Shown here piece after piece: positions 11,381 through 24,430 of a stretch of DNA of 64,000 nt. This stretch comes from Excoecaria cochinchinensis (lineage: Eukaryota > Streptophyta > Magnoliopsida > Malpighiales > Euphorbiaceae): positions 1-64,000 of the forward strand of contig CANTUQ010000333.1 of assembly GCA_947683425.1 (NCBI GenBank), in the 5' to 3' direction. Under the pieces are notes generated by a model, which had not been told where the DNA came from, ran no database searches, and worked only from the letters and a program-made list of their open reading frames with translations. A program made the position numbers and the translations under genes. The number at the start of each line of letters is the position of its first letter. Within the stretch, counting starts at the first letter, position 1.

Positions 11381-12390
11381 ATTTGGGGAAACTCGGTTGG
11401 AATAGCTACTGGAAGCTTGTCGGTCACAACGCATCGAGAATTGGCTTCGTCGGAATCCGACGAATTTTTACGGATTTTCCTAGGGGTACCACATGGGAAA
11501 ATCACCGAAATCGAGAAATCGTAAAAAGTGGTGAAATTTTGGATCCGAGTCCAATAATTCGGGAAAACTCGGTTGGAATAGCTACTGGAAGCTTGCCGGT
11601 CACAACGCATCGAGAATTGGCTTCGTCGGAATCCGACGAATTTTTACGGATTTCCCTAGGGGTACCACTAGGGAAAATCACCGAAATCGTAAAAAGTGGT
11701 GAAATTTTGGATCCGAGTCCAATAATTCGGGAAAACTCGGTTGGAATAGCTACTGGAAGCTTGCCGGTCACAACGCATCGAGAATTGGCTTCGTCGGAAT
11801 CCGACGAATTTTTACGGATTTCCCTAAGGGTACCACTAGGGAAACTCACCGAAATCGAGAAATCGTAAAAAGTGGTGAAATTTTGGATCCGAGTCCAATA
11901 ATTCGGGAAAACTCGGTTGGAATAGCTACTGGAAGCTTGCCGGTCACAACGCATCGAGAATTGGCTTCGTCGGAATCCGACGAATTTTTACGGATTTCCC
12001 TAGGGGTACCACTAGGGAAAATCACCGAAATCGTAAAAAGTGGTGAAATTTTGGATCCGAGTCCAATAATTCGGGAAAACTCGGTTGGAATAGCTACTGG
12101 AAGCTTGCCGGTCACAACGCATCGAAAATTGGCTTCGTCGGAATCCGACGAATTTTTACGGATTTCCCTAGGGGTACCACTAGGGAAAATCATCGAAATC
12201 GAGAAATCGTAAAAAGTGGTGAAATTTTGGATCTGAGTCCAATAATTCGGGAAAACTCGGATGGAATAGCTACTGGAAGCTTGCCGGTCACAACGCATCG
12301 AGAATTGGCTTCGTCGGAATCCAACGAATTTTTACGGATTTCCCTAATGGTACCACTAGGGAAAATCGAGAAATCGTAAAAAGTGGTGAA
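11380..12390. repeat. Left flank of the 1,030-bp family with two 168-bp monomers
   Basis: It begins with the gcttgtcgg and ccacatggg monomer (about 11418 and 11493), followed by two 168-bp junctions at 11677 and 12021. This order resembles the 13031-13400 and 17151-17530 segments with an extra 344 bp inserted. A ctaatggtacc monomer (12345) closes it. Two overlapping open frames of about 150-161 codons here are caused by the 168-bp forms. Confidence 0.7.
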
Positions 12391-14520
12391 ATTTTGGATC
12401 CGAGTCCAATAATTCGGGAAAACTCGGTTGGAATAGCTACTGGAAGCTTGCCGGTCACAACGCATCGAGAATTGGCTTCGTCGGAATCCGATGAATTTTT
12501 ACGGATTTGCCTAGGGGTACCACTAGGGAAAATCACCGAAATCGAGAAATCGTAAAAAGTGGTGAAATTTTGGATCCGAGTCCAATAATTCGGGAAAACT
12601 CGGTTGGAATAGCTACTGGAAGCTTGCCGGTCACAACGCATCGAGAATTGGTTTCGTAGGAATCCGATGAATTTTTACGGATTTCCCTAGGGGTACCACT
12701 AGGGAAAATCGAGAAATCGTAAAAAGTGGTGAAATTTTGGATCCGAGTCCAATAATTCGGGAAAACTCGGTCGGAATAGCTACTGGAAGCTTGCCGGTCA
12801 CAACGCATCGAGAATTGGCTTCGTCGGAATCCGACGAATTTTTACGGATTTCCCTAAGGGTACCACTAGGGAAAATCGAGAAATCGTAAAAAGTGGTGAA
12901 ATTTTGGATCCGAGTCCAATAATTCGGGAAAACTCGGTTGGAATAGCTACTGGAAGCTTGTCGGTCACAACGCATCGAGAATTGGCTTCGTCGGAATCCG
13001 ACGAATTTTTACGGATTTTCCTAGGGGTACCACATGGGAAAATCACCGAAATCGAGAAATCGTAAAAAGTGGTGAAATTTTGGATCCGAGTCCAATAATT
13101 CGGGAAAACTCGGTTGGAATAGCTACTGGAAGCTTGCCGGTCACAACGCATCGAGAATTGGCTTCGTCGGAATCCGACGAATTTTTACGGATTTCCCTAG
13201 GGGTACCACTAGGGAAAATCACCGAAATCGTAAAAAGTGGTGAAATTTTGGATCCGAGTCCAATAATTCGGGAAAACTCGGTTGGAATAGCTACTGGAAG
13301 CTTGCCGGTCACAACGTATCGAGAATTGGCTTCGTCGGAATCTGACGAATTTTTACGGATTTCCCTAGGGGTACCACTAGGGAAAATCACCGAAATCGAG
13401 AAATCGTAAAAAGTGGTGAAATTTTGGATCCGAGTCCAATAATTCGGGAAAACTCGGTTGGAATAGCTACTGGAAGCTTGCCGGTCACAACGCATCGAGA
13501 ATTGGCTTCGTCGGAATCCGATGAATTTTTACGGATTTGCCTAGGGGTACCACTAGGGAAAATCACCGAAATCGAGAAATCGTAAAAAGTGGTGAAATTT
13601 TGGATCCGAGTCCAATAATTCGGGAAAACTCGGTTGGAATAGCTACTGGAAGCTTGCCGGTCACAACGCATCGAGAATTGGTTTCGTAGGAATCCGACGA
13701 ATTTTTACGGATTTCCCTAGGGGTACCACTAGGGAAAATCGAGAAATCGTAAAAAGTGGTGAAATTTTGGATCCGAGTCCAATAATTCGGGAAAACTCGG
13801 TCGGAATAGCTACTGGAAGCTTGCCGGTCACAACGCATCGAGAATTGGCTTCGTCGGAATCCGACGAATTTTTACGGATTTCCCTAAGGGTACCACTAGG
13901 GAAAATCGAGAAATCGTAAAAAGTGGTGAAATTTTGGATCCGAGTCCAATAATTCGGGAAAACTCGGTTGGAATAGCTACTGGAAGCTTGTCGGTCACAA
14001 CGCATCGAGAATTGGTTTCGTCGGAATCCGACGAATTTTTACGGATTTTCCTAGGGGTACCACATGGGAAAATCACCGAAATCGAGAAATCGTAAAAAGT
14101 GGTGAAATTTTGGATCCGAGTCCAATAATTCGGGAAAACTCGGTTGGAATAGCTACTGGAAGCTTGCCGGTCACAACGCATCGAGAATTGGCTTCGTCGG
14201 AATCCGACGAATTTTTACGGATTTCCCTAGGGGTACCACTAGGGAAAATCACCGAAATCGTAAAAAGTGGTGAAATTTTGGATCCGAGTCCAATAATTCG
14301 GGAAAACTCGGTTGGAATAGCTACTGGAAGCTTGCCGGTCACAACGCATCGAGAATTGGCTTCGTCGGAATCTGACGAATTTTTACGGATTTCCCTAGGG
14401 GTACCACTAGGGAAAATCATCGAAATCGAGAAATCGTAAAAAGTGGTGAAATTTTGGATCCGAGTCCAATAATTCGGGAAAACTCGGTTGGAATAGCTAC
14501 TGGAAGCTTGCCGGTCACAA
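12390..14520. repeat. 1,030-bp 6-mer higher-order repeat, two copies
   Basis: Two copies at offset 1,030, about 12390-13420 and 13420-14520. Shared markers are ccgatgaattttt with gatttgcctagg (12491 and 13521), tttcgtaggaatcc (12652 and 13682), ctcggtcgg (12770 and 13800), and gattttcc with ccacatggg (13031 and 14061). The length equals three 176-, one 168- and two 167-bp monomers. The same marker set recurs once more at 16611-17151, exactly 3,090 bp after the second copy. The copy to the left (11380-12390) shares only the ccacatggg and 168-bp parts. Confidence 0.85.
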
Positions 14521-17500
14521 CGCATCAAAAATTGGTTTCGTCAGAATCCGACGAATTTTTACGGATTTCCCTAGGGGTACCACTAGGGAAAATCATCGAA
14601 ATCGAGAAATCGTAAAAAGTGATGAAATTTTGGATCCGAGTCCAATAATTCGGGAAAACTCGGATGGAATAGCTACTGGAAGCTTGCCGGTCACAACACA
14701 TCGAGAATTGGCTTCGTCGGAATCCGACGAATTTTTACGGATTTCCCTAATGGTACCACTAGGGAAAATCGAGAAATCGTAAAAAGTGGTGAAATTTTGG
14801 ATCCGAGTCCAATAATTCGGGAAAAATCGGTTGGAATAGCTACTGGAAGCTTGCCGGTCATAACGCTTCGAGAATTGGCTTCGTCGGAATCCGACGAATT
14901 TTTACGGATTTCCCTAGGGGTACCACAAGGGAAAATCACCGAAATCGAGAAATCGTAAAAAGTGGTGAAATTTTGGATCCGAGTCCAATAATTCGGGAAA
15001 ACCTCGGTTGGAATAGCTACTGGAAGCTTGCCGGTCACAACGCATCGAGAATTGGTTTCGTAGGAATCCGACGAATTTTTACGGATTTCCCTAGGGGTAC
15101 CACTAGGGAAAATCGAGAAATCGTAAAAAGTGGTGAAATTTTGGATCCGAGTCCAATAATTCGGGAAAACTCGGTTGGAATAGCTACTGGAAGCTTGCCG
15201 GTCACAACGCATCGAGAATTGGCTTCGTCGGAATCCGACGAATTTTTACGGATTTCCCTAGGGGTACCACTAGGGAAAATCACCGAAATCGTAAAAAGTG
15301 GTGAAAATTTTGATCCGAGTCCAATAATTCGGGAAAACTCGGTTGGAATAGCTACTGGAAGCTTGCCGGTCACAACGCATCGAGAATTGGCTTCGTCGGA
15401 ATCCGACGAATTTTTACGGATTTCCCTAGGGGTACCACTAGGGAAAATCACCGAAATCGAGAAATCGTAAAAAGTGGTGAAATTTTGGATCCGAGTCCAA
15501 TAATTCGGGAAAACTCGGTTGGAATAGCTACTGGAAGCTTGCCGGTCACAACGCATCGAAAATTGGCTTCGTCGGAATCCGACGAATTTTTACGGATTTC
15601 CCTAGGGGTACCACTAGGGAAAATCATCGAAATCGAGAAATCGTAAAAAGTGGTGAAATTTTGGATCCGAGTCCAATAATTCGGGAAAACTCGGTTGGAA
15701 TAGCTACTGGAAGCTTGCCGGTCACAACGCATCGAAAATTGGCTTCGTCGGAATCCGACGAATTTTTACGGATTTCCCTAGGGGTACCACTAGGGAAAAT
15801 CATCGAAATCGAGAAATCGTAAAAAGTGGTGAAATTTTGGATCCGAGTCCAATAATTCGGGAAAACTCGGATGGAATAGCTACTGGAAGCTTGCCGGTCA
15901 CAACACATCGAGAATTGGTTTCGTCGGAATCCGACGAATTTTTACGGATTTCCCTAATGGTACCACTAGGGAAAATCGAGAAATCGTAAAAAGTGGTGAA
16001 ATTTTGGATCCGAGTCCAATAATTCGGGAAAAATCGGTTGGAATAGCTACTGGAAGCTTGCCGGTCATAACGCATCGAGAATTGGCTTCGTCGGAATCCG
16101 ACGAATTTTTACGGATTTCCCTAGGGGTACCACTAGGGAAAATCACCGAAATCGAGAAATCGTAAAAAGTGGTGAAATTTTGGATCCGAGTCCAATAATT
16201 CGGGAAAACTCGGTTGGAATAGCTACTGGAAGCTTTCCGGTCACAACGCATCGAGAATTGGTTTCGTAGGAATCCGACGAATTTTTACGGATTTCCCTAG
16301 GGGTACCACTAGGGAAAATCGAGAAATCGTAAAAAGTGGTGAAATTTTGGATCCGAGTCCAATAATTCGGGGAAACTCGGTTGGAATAGCTACTGGAAGC
16401 TTGCCGGTCACAACGCATCGAGAATTGGCTTCGTCGGAATCCGACGAATTTTTACGGATTTCCCTAAGGGTACCACTAGGGAAAATCGAGAAATCGTAAA
16501 AAGTGGTGAAATTTTGGATCCGAGTCCAATAATTCGGGAAAACTCGGTTGGAATAGCTACTGGAAGCTTGCCGGTCACAACGCATCGAGAATTGGCTTCG
16601 TCGGAATCCGATGAATTTTTACGGATTTGCCTAGGGGTACCACTAGGGAAAATCACCGAAATCGAGAAATCGTAAAAAGTGGTGAAATTTTGGATCCGAG
16701 TCCAATAATTCGGGAAAACTCGGTTGGAATAGCTACTGGAAGCTTGCCGGTCACAACGCATCGAGAATTGGTTTCGTAGGAATCCGACGAATTTTTACGG
16801 ATTTCCCTAGGGGTACCACTAGGGAAAATCGAGAAATCGTAAAAAGTGGTGAAATTTTGGATCCGAGTCCAATAATTCGGGAAAACTCGGTCGGAATAGC
16901 TACTGGAAGCTTGCCGGTCACAACGCTTCGAGAATTGGCTTCGTCGGAATCCGACGAATTTTTACGGATTTCCCTAAGGGTACCACTAGGGAAAATCGAG
17001 AAATCGTAAAAAGTGGTGAAATTTTGGATCCGAGTCCAATAATTCGGGAAAACTCGGTTGGAATAGCTACTGGAAGCTTGTCGGTCACAACGCATCGAGA
17101 ATTGGTTTCGTCGGAATCCGACGAATTTTTACGGATTTTCCTAGGGGTACCACATGGGAAAATCACCGAAATCGAGAAATCGTAAAAAGTGGTGAAATTT
17201 TGGATCCGAGTCCAATAATTCGGGAAAACTCGGTTGGAATAGCTACTGGAAGCTTGCCGGTCACAACGCATCGAGAATTGGCTTCGTCGGAATCCGACGA
17301 ATTTTTACGGATTTCCCTAGGGGTACCACTAGGGAAAATCACCGAAATCGTAAAAAGTGGTGAAATTTTGGATCCGAGTCCAATAATTCGGGAAAACTCG
17401 GTTGGAATAGCTACTGGAAGCTTGCCGGTCACAACGCATCGAGAATTGGCTTCGTCGGAATCTGACGAATTTTTACGGATTTCCCTAGGGGTACCACTAG

Positions 17501-18470
17501 GGAAAATCACCGAAATCGAGAAATCGTAAAAAGTGGTGAAATTTTGGATCCGAGTCCAATAATTCGGGAAAACTCGGTTGGAATAGCTACTGGAAGCTTG
17601 CCGGTCACAACGCATCGAAAATTGGCTTCGTCGGAATCCGACGAATTTTTACGGATTTCCCTAGGGGTACCACTAGAGAAAATCATCGAAATCGAGAAAT
17701 CGTAAAAAGTGGTGAAATTTTGGATCCGAGTCCAATAATTCGGGAAAACTCGGATGGAATAGCTACTGGAAGCTTGCCGGTCACAACACATCGAGAATTG
17801 GCTTCGTCGGAATCCGACGAATTTTTACGGATTTCCCTAATGGTACCACTAGGAAAAATCGAGAAATCGTAAAAAGTGGTGAAATTTTGGATCCGAGTCC
17901 AATAATTCGGGAAAAATCGGTTGGAATAGCTACTGGAAGCTTGCCGGTCATAACGCATCGAGAATTGGCTTCGTCGGAATCCGACGAATTTTTACGGATT
18001 TCCCTAGGGGTACCACTAGGGAAAATCACCGAAATCGAGAAATCGTAAAAAGTGGTGAAATTTTGGATCCGAGTCCAATAATTCGGGAAAACTCGGTTGG
18101 AATAGCTACTGGAAGCTTTCCGGTCACAACGCATCGAGAATTGGTTTCGTAGGAATCCGACGAATTTTTACGGATTTCCCTAGGGGTACCACTAGGGAAA
18201 ATCGAGAAATCGTAAAAAGTGGTGAAATTTTGGATCCGAGTCCAATAATTCGGGAAAACTCGGTTGGAATAGCTACTGGAAGCTTGCCGGTCACAACGCA
18301 TCGAGAATTGGCTTCGTCGGAATCCGACGAATTTTTACGGATTTCCCTAAGGGTACCACTAGGGAAAATCGAGAAATCGTAAAAAGTGGTGAAATTTTGG
18401 ATCCGAGTCCAATAATTCGGGAAAACTCGGTTGGAATAGCTACTGGAAGCTTGTCGGTCACAACGCATCG
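14520..18470. repeat. 1,883-bp 11-mer higher-order repeat interleaved with 1,030-bp family
   Basis: About 15600-16500 recurs at 17490-18400 with offset 1,883, marked by cacaacacatcgag (15901 and 17784), ctaatggtacc (15952 and 17835), gggaaaaatcgg (16026 and 17909), ggtcataacgc (16064 and 17947), aagctttcc (16229 and 18112) and tttcgtaggaatcc (16262 and 18145). The period fits five 176-, one 168- and five 167-bp monomers. Between the copies (16500-17500) lies a segment of the 1,030-bp family, so the two units are nested. Bases 14520-15600 hold a variant of the same markers, including a one-base insertion (aaaacctcgg at 15000). Confidence 0.8.
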
Positions 18471-18799
18471 AGAATTGGCTTCGTTGGAATCCGACGAATT
18501 TTTACGGATTTCCCTAGGGGTACCACTAGGGAAAATCACCGAAATCGAGAAATCGTAAAAAGTGGTGAAATTTTGGATCCGAGTCCAATAATTCGGGAAA
18601 ACTCGGTTGGAATAGCTACTGGAAGCTTGCCGGTCACAACGCATCGAGAATTGGCTTCGTCGGAATCCGACGAATTTTTACGGATTTCCCTAGGGGTACC
18701 ACTAGGGAAAATCACCGAAATCGTAAAAAGTGGTGAAATTTTGGATCCGAGTCCAATAATTCGGGAAAACTCGGTTGGAATAGCTACTGGAAGCTTGCC

Positions 18800-21700
18800 G
18801 GTCACAACGCATCGAAAATTGGCTTCGTCGGAATCCGACGAATTTTACGGATTTCCCTGGGGGTACCACTAGGGAAAATCACCGAAATCGAGAAATCGTA
18901 AAAAGTGGTGAAATTTTGGATCCGAGTCCAATAATTCGGGAAAACTCGGATGGAATAGCTACTGGAAGCTTGCCGGTCACAACGCATCGAGAATTGGCTT
19001 CGTCGGAATCCGACGAATTTTTACGGATTTCCCTAAGGGTACCACTAGGAAAAATCGAGAAATCGTAAAACGTGGTGAAATTTTGGGATCCGAGTCCAAT
19101 AATTCGGGAAAAATCGGTTGGAATAGCTACTGGAAGCTTGCCGGTCACAATGCATCGAGAATTGGCTTCGTCAGAATCCGACGAATTTTTACGGATTTCC
19201 CTAGGGGTACCACTAGGGAAAATCACCGAAATCGAGAAATCGTAAAAAGTGGTGAAATTTTGGATCCGAGTCCAATAATTCGGGAAAACTTGGTTGGAAT
19301 AGCTACTGGAAGCTTGCCGGTCACAACGCATCGAGAATTGGCTTCGTCGGAATCCGACGAATTTTTACGGATTTCCCTAGGGGTACCAACTAGGGAAAAT
19401 CACCGAAATCGTAAAAAGTGGTGAAATTTTGGATCCGAGTCCAATAATTCGGGAAAACTCGATTGGAATAGCTACTGGAAGCTTGCCGGTCACAACGCAT
19501 CGAGAATTGGCTTCGTCGGAATCCGACGAATTTTTACGGATTTCCCTAGGGGTACCACTAGGGAAAATCACCGAATTCGAGAAATCGTAAAAAGTGGTGA
19601 AATTTTGGATCCGAGTCCAATAATTCGGGAAAACTCGGTTGGAATAGCTACTGGAAGCTAGCCGATCACAACGCATCGAGAATTGGCTTCGTCGGAATCC
19701 GACGAATTTTTACGGATTTCCCTAAGGGTACTACTAGGGAAAATCGAGAAATCGTAAAAAGTGGTGAAATTTTGGATCCGAGTCCAATAATTCGGGAAAA
19801 CTCGGTTGGAATAGCTACTGGAAGCTTGCCGGTCACAACGCATCGAGAATTGGCTTCGTCGGAATCCGACGAATTTTTACGGATTTCCCTAGGGGTACCA
19901 CTAGGGAAAATCACCGAAATCGAGAAATCGTAAAAAGTGGTGAAATTTTGGATCCGAGTCCAATAATTCGGGAAACTCGGTTGGAATAGCTACTGGAAGC
20001 TTGCCGGTCACAACGCATCGAGAATTGGCTTCGTCGGAATCCGACGAATTTTTACGGATTTCCCTAGGGGTACCACTAGGGAAAATCACCGAAATCGAGA
20101 AATCGTAAAAAGTGGTGAAATTTTGGATCCGAGTCCAATAATTCGGGAAAACTCGGATGGAATAGCTACTGGAAGCTTGCCGGTCACAACGCATCGAGAA
20201 TTGGCTTCGTCGGAATCCGACGAATTTTTACGGATTTCCCTAGGGGTACCACTAGAGAAAATCACCGAAATCGAGAAATCGTAAAAAGTGGTGAAATTTT
20301 GGATCCGAGTCCAATAATTCGGGAAAACTCGGATGGAATAGCTAATGGAAGCTTGCCGGTCACAACGCATCGAGAATTGGCTTCGTCGGAATCCGACGAA
20401 TTTTTACGGATTTCCCTAATGGTACCACTAGGGAAAATCGAGAAATCGTAAAAAGTGGTGAAATTTTTGATCCGAGTCCAATAATTCGGGAAAACTCGGT
20501 TGGAATAGCTACTGGAAGCTTGCCGGTCACAACGCATCGAGAATTGGCTTCGTCGGAATCCGACGAATTTTTACGGATTTCCCTAGGGGTACCACTAGGG
20601 AAAATCAACGAAATCGAGAAATCGTAAAAAGTGGTGAAATTTTGGATCCGAGTCCAATAATTCGGGAAAACTCGGTTGGAATAGCTACTGGAAGCTTGCC
20701 GGTCACAACGCATCGAGAATTGGCATCGTCGGAAATCGACGAATTTTTACGGATTTCCCTAGGGGTACCACTAGGAAAAATCGAGAAATCGTAAAAAGTG
20801 GTGAAATTGCTGATCCGAGTCCAATAATTCGGGAAAACTAGGTTGGAATCGGTCACAACGCATCGAGAATTGCTTCGTCGGAATCCGACGAATTTTTACG
20901 GATTTCCCTAGGGGTACCACTAGGGAAAATTACCAAAATCGAGAAATCGTAAAAAGTGGAGAAATTTTAGATCCGAGTCCAATAATTCGGGAAAACTCGG
21001 TTAGAATAGTTACTGGAAGCTTGCCGGTCACAACGCATTGAGAATTGGCTTCGTCGGAATCCGACGAATTTTTACGGATTTCCCTAGGGGTACCACTAAG
21101 GAAAATCGAGAAATCGTAAAAAGTGGTGAAATTTTGGATCCGAGTCCAATAATTCGGGAAAACTCGGTTGGAATAGCTACTGGAAGCTTGCCGGTCACAA
21201 CGCATCGAGAATTGGCTTCGTCGGAATCCGACGAATTTTTACGGATTTCCCTAGGGGTACCACTAGGGAAAATCACCGAAATCGAGAAATCGTAAAAAGT
21301 GGTGAAATTTTTGATCCGAGTCTAATAATTCGGGAAAACTCGGTTGGAATAGCTACTGGAAGCTTGCCGGTTACAACGCATCGAGAATTGGCTTCGTCGG
21401 AATCCGACAAATTTTTACGGATTTCCCTAGGGGTACCACTAGGGAAAATCGAGAAATCGTAAAAAGTGGTGAAATTTTGGATCCGAGTCCAATAATTCGG
21501 GAAAACTCGGTTGGAATAGCTACTGGAAGCTTGCCGGTCACAATGCATCGAGAATTGGCTTCGTCGGAATCCGACGAATTTTTACGGATTTCCCTAGGGG
21601 TACCACTAGGGAAAACCACCGAAATCGAGAAATCGTAAAAAGTGGTGAAATTTTGGATCCGAGTCCAATAATTCGGGAAAACTCGGTTGGAATAGCTACT

Positions 21701-21870
21701 GGAAGCTTGCCGGTCACAACGCATTGAAAATTGGCTTCGTCGGAATCCGACGAATTTTACGGATTTCCCTAAGGGTACCACTAGGGAAAATCGAGAAATC
21801 GTAAAAAGTGGTGAAATTTTGGATCCGAGTCCAATAATTCGGGAAAACTCGGTTGGAATAGCTACTGGAA
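18800..21870. repeat. About 3,078-bp 18-mer higher-order repeat, copy 1
   Basis: It matches copy 2 at offset 3,078-3,079. Shared private markers are the cgtaaaacgtgg tail (about 19066 and 22144), gctagccgatc (19668 and 22737), ggtactactaggg (about 19728 and 22807), agctaatgg (20340 and 23419), gaaattgctgatcc (20804 and 23883) with the 17-bp internal deletion just after it, and gtggagaaattttag (20957 and 24036). Copy 1 has private single-base indels absent from copy 2: gggatcc at 19085, taccaactag at 19386, gggaaactcgg at 19972 and gaattgcttcg at 20867. These account for the one-base drifts in offset. Confidence 0.88.
20840..20860. repeat. 17-bp-deleted monomer, representative
   Basis: The seventeen bases agctactggaagcttgc are missing, so ggaat joins cggtcac and the HindIII site is lost. 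Same junction at about 23927, 31632, 32487, 35375 and 38951. It is found only between 20.8 and 39 kb, in two different higher-order families. Confidence 0.88.
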
Positions 21871-24430
21871 GCTTGCCGGTCACAACGCATCGAAAATTGG
21901 CTTCGTCGGAATCCGACGAATTTTTACGGATTTCCCTAGGGGTACCACTAGGGAAAATCACCGAAATCGAGAAATCGTAAAAAGTGGTGAAATTTTGGAT
22001 CCGAGTCCAATAATTCGGGAAAACTCGGATGGAATAGCTACTGGAAGCTTGCGGTCACAACGCATCGAGAATTGGCTTCGTCGGAATCCGACGAATTTTT
22101 ACGGATTTCCCTAAGGGTACCACTAGGAAAAATCGAGAAATCGTAAAACGTGGTGAAATTTTGGATCCGAGTCCAATAATTCGGGAAAAATCGGTTGGAA
22201 TAGCTACTGGAAGCTTGCCGGTCACAATGCATCGAGAATTGGCTTCGTCAGAATCCGACGAATTTTTACGGATTTCCCTAGGGGTACCACTAGGGAAAAT
22301 CACCGAAATCGAGAAATCGTAAAAAGTGGTGAAATTTTGGATCCGAGTCCAATAATTCGGGAAAACTTGGTTGGAATAGCTACTGGAAGCTTGCCGGTCA
22401 CAACGCATCGAGAATTGGCTTCGTCGGAATCCGACGAATTTTTACGGATTTCCCTAGGGGTACCACTAGGGAAAATCACCGAAATCGTAAAAAGTGGTGA
22501 AATTTTGGATCCGAGTCCAATAATTCGGGAAAACTCGATTGGAATAGCTACTGGAAGCTTGCCGGTCACAACGCATCGAGAATTGGCTTCGTCGGAATCC
22601 GACGAATTTTTACGGATTTCCCTAGGGGTACCACTAGGGAAAATCACCGAAATCGAGAAATCGTAAAAAAGTGGTGAAATTTTGGATCCGAGTCCAATAA
22701 TTCGGGAAAACTCGGTTGGAATAGCTACTGGAAGCTAGCCGATCACAACGCATCGAGAATTGGCTTCGTCGGAATCCGACGAATTTTTACGGATTTCCCT
22801 AAGGGTACTACTAGGGAAAATCGAGAAATCGTAAAAAGTGGTGAAATTTTGGATCCGAGTCCAATAATTCGGGAAAACTCGGTTGGAATAGCTACTGGAA
22901 GCTTGCCGGTCACAACGCATCGAGAATTGGCTTCGTCGGAATCCGACGAATTTTTACGGATTTCCCTAGGGGTACCACTAGGGAAAATCACCGAAATCGA
23001 GAAATCGTAAAAAGTGGTGAAATTTTGGATCCGAGTCCAATAATTCGGGAAAACTCGGTTGGAATAGCTACTGGAAGCTTGCCGGTCACAACGCATCGAG
23101 AATTGGCTTCGTCGGAATCCGACGAATTTTTACGGATTTCCCTAGGGGTACCACTAGGGAAAATCACCGAAATCGAGAAATCGTAAAAAGTGGTGAAATT
23201 TTGGATCCGAGTCCAATAATTCGGGAAAACTCGGATGGAATAGCTACTGGAAGCTTGCCGGTCACAACGCATCGAGAATTGGCTTCGTCGGAATCCGACG
23301 AATTTTTACGGATTTCCCTAGGGGTACCACTAGAGAAAATCACCGAAATCGAGAAATCGTAAAAAGTGGTGAAATTTTGGATCCGAGTCCAATAATTCGG
23401 GAAAACTCGGATGGAATAGCTAATGGAAGCTTGCCGGTCACAACGCATCGAGAATTGGCTTCGTCGGAATCCGACGAATTTTTACGGATTTCCCTAATGG
23501 TACCACTAGGGAAAATCGAGAAATCGTAAAAAGTGGTGAAATTTTTGATCCGAGTCCAATAATTCGGGAAAACTCGGTTGGAATAGCTACTGGAAGCTTG
23601 CCGGTCACAACGCATCGAGAATTGGCTTCGTCGGAATCCGACGAATTTTTACGGATTTCCCTAGGGGTACCACTAGGGAAAATCAACGAAATCGAGAAAT
23701 CGTAAAAAGTGGTGAAATTTTGGATCCGAGTCCAATAATTCGGGAAAACTCGGTTGGAATAGCTACTGGAAGCTTGCCGGTCACAACGCATCGAGAATTG
23801 GCATCGTCGGAAATCGACGAATTTTTACGGATTTCCCTAGGGGTACCACTAGGAAAAATCGAGAAATCGTAAAAAGTGGTGAAATTGCTGATCCGAGTCC
23901 AATAATTCGGGAAAACTAGGTTGGAATCGGTCACAACGCATCGAGAATTGGCTTCGTCGGAATCCGACGAATTTTTACGGATTTCCCTAGGGGTACCACT
24001 AGGGAAAATTACCAAAATCGAGAAATCGTAAAAAGTGGAGAAATTTTAGATCCGAGTCCAATAATTCGGGAAAACTCGGTTAGAATAGTTACTGGAAGCT
24101 TGCCGGTCACAACGCATTGAGAATTGGCTTCGTCGGAATCCGACGAATTTTTACGGATTTCCCTAGGGGTACCACTAAGGAAAATCGAGAAATCGTAAAA
24201 AGTGGTGAAATTTTGGATCCGAGTCCAATAATTCGGGAAAACTCGGTTGGAATAGCTACTGGAAGCTTGCCGGTCACAACGCATCGAGAATTGGCTTCGT
24301 CGGAATCCGACGAATTTTTACGGATTTCCCTAGGGGTACCACTAGGGAAAATCACCGAAATCGAGAAATCGTAAAAAGTGGTGAAATTTTTGATCCGAGT
24401 CTAATAATTCGGGAAAACTCGGTTGGAATA
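21870..24430. repeat. About 3,078-bp 18-mer higher-order repeat, copy 2 (partial)
   Basis: Tandem partner of the preceding unit, followed for about 2.55 kb until the monomer with actgcaagc at 24437, after which the sequence switches to a different subfamily (ccactacgg, ggtacaacta). Its own private indels are gcttgcggtc at about 22050 and gtaaaaaagtgg at 22666. Without indels the copies are nearly identical, so the duplication is recent. Confidence 0.85.

Noticed and set aside
21371..21961. 196-codon minus-strand open frame
   Set aside because: Produced by a single-base loss (gaattttacgg near 21757) joining two monomer frames. The 173-codon frame at 42285-42806 has the same cause (loss near 42599).
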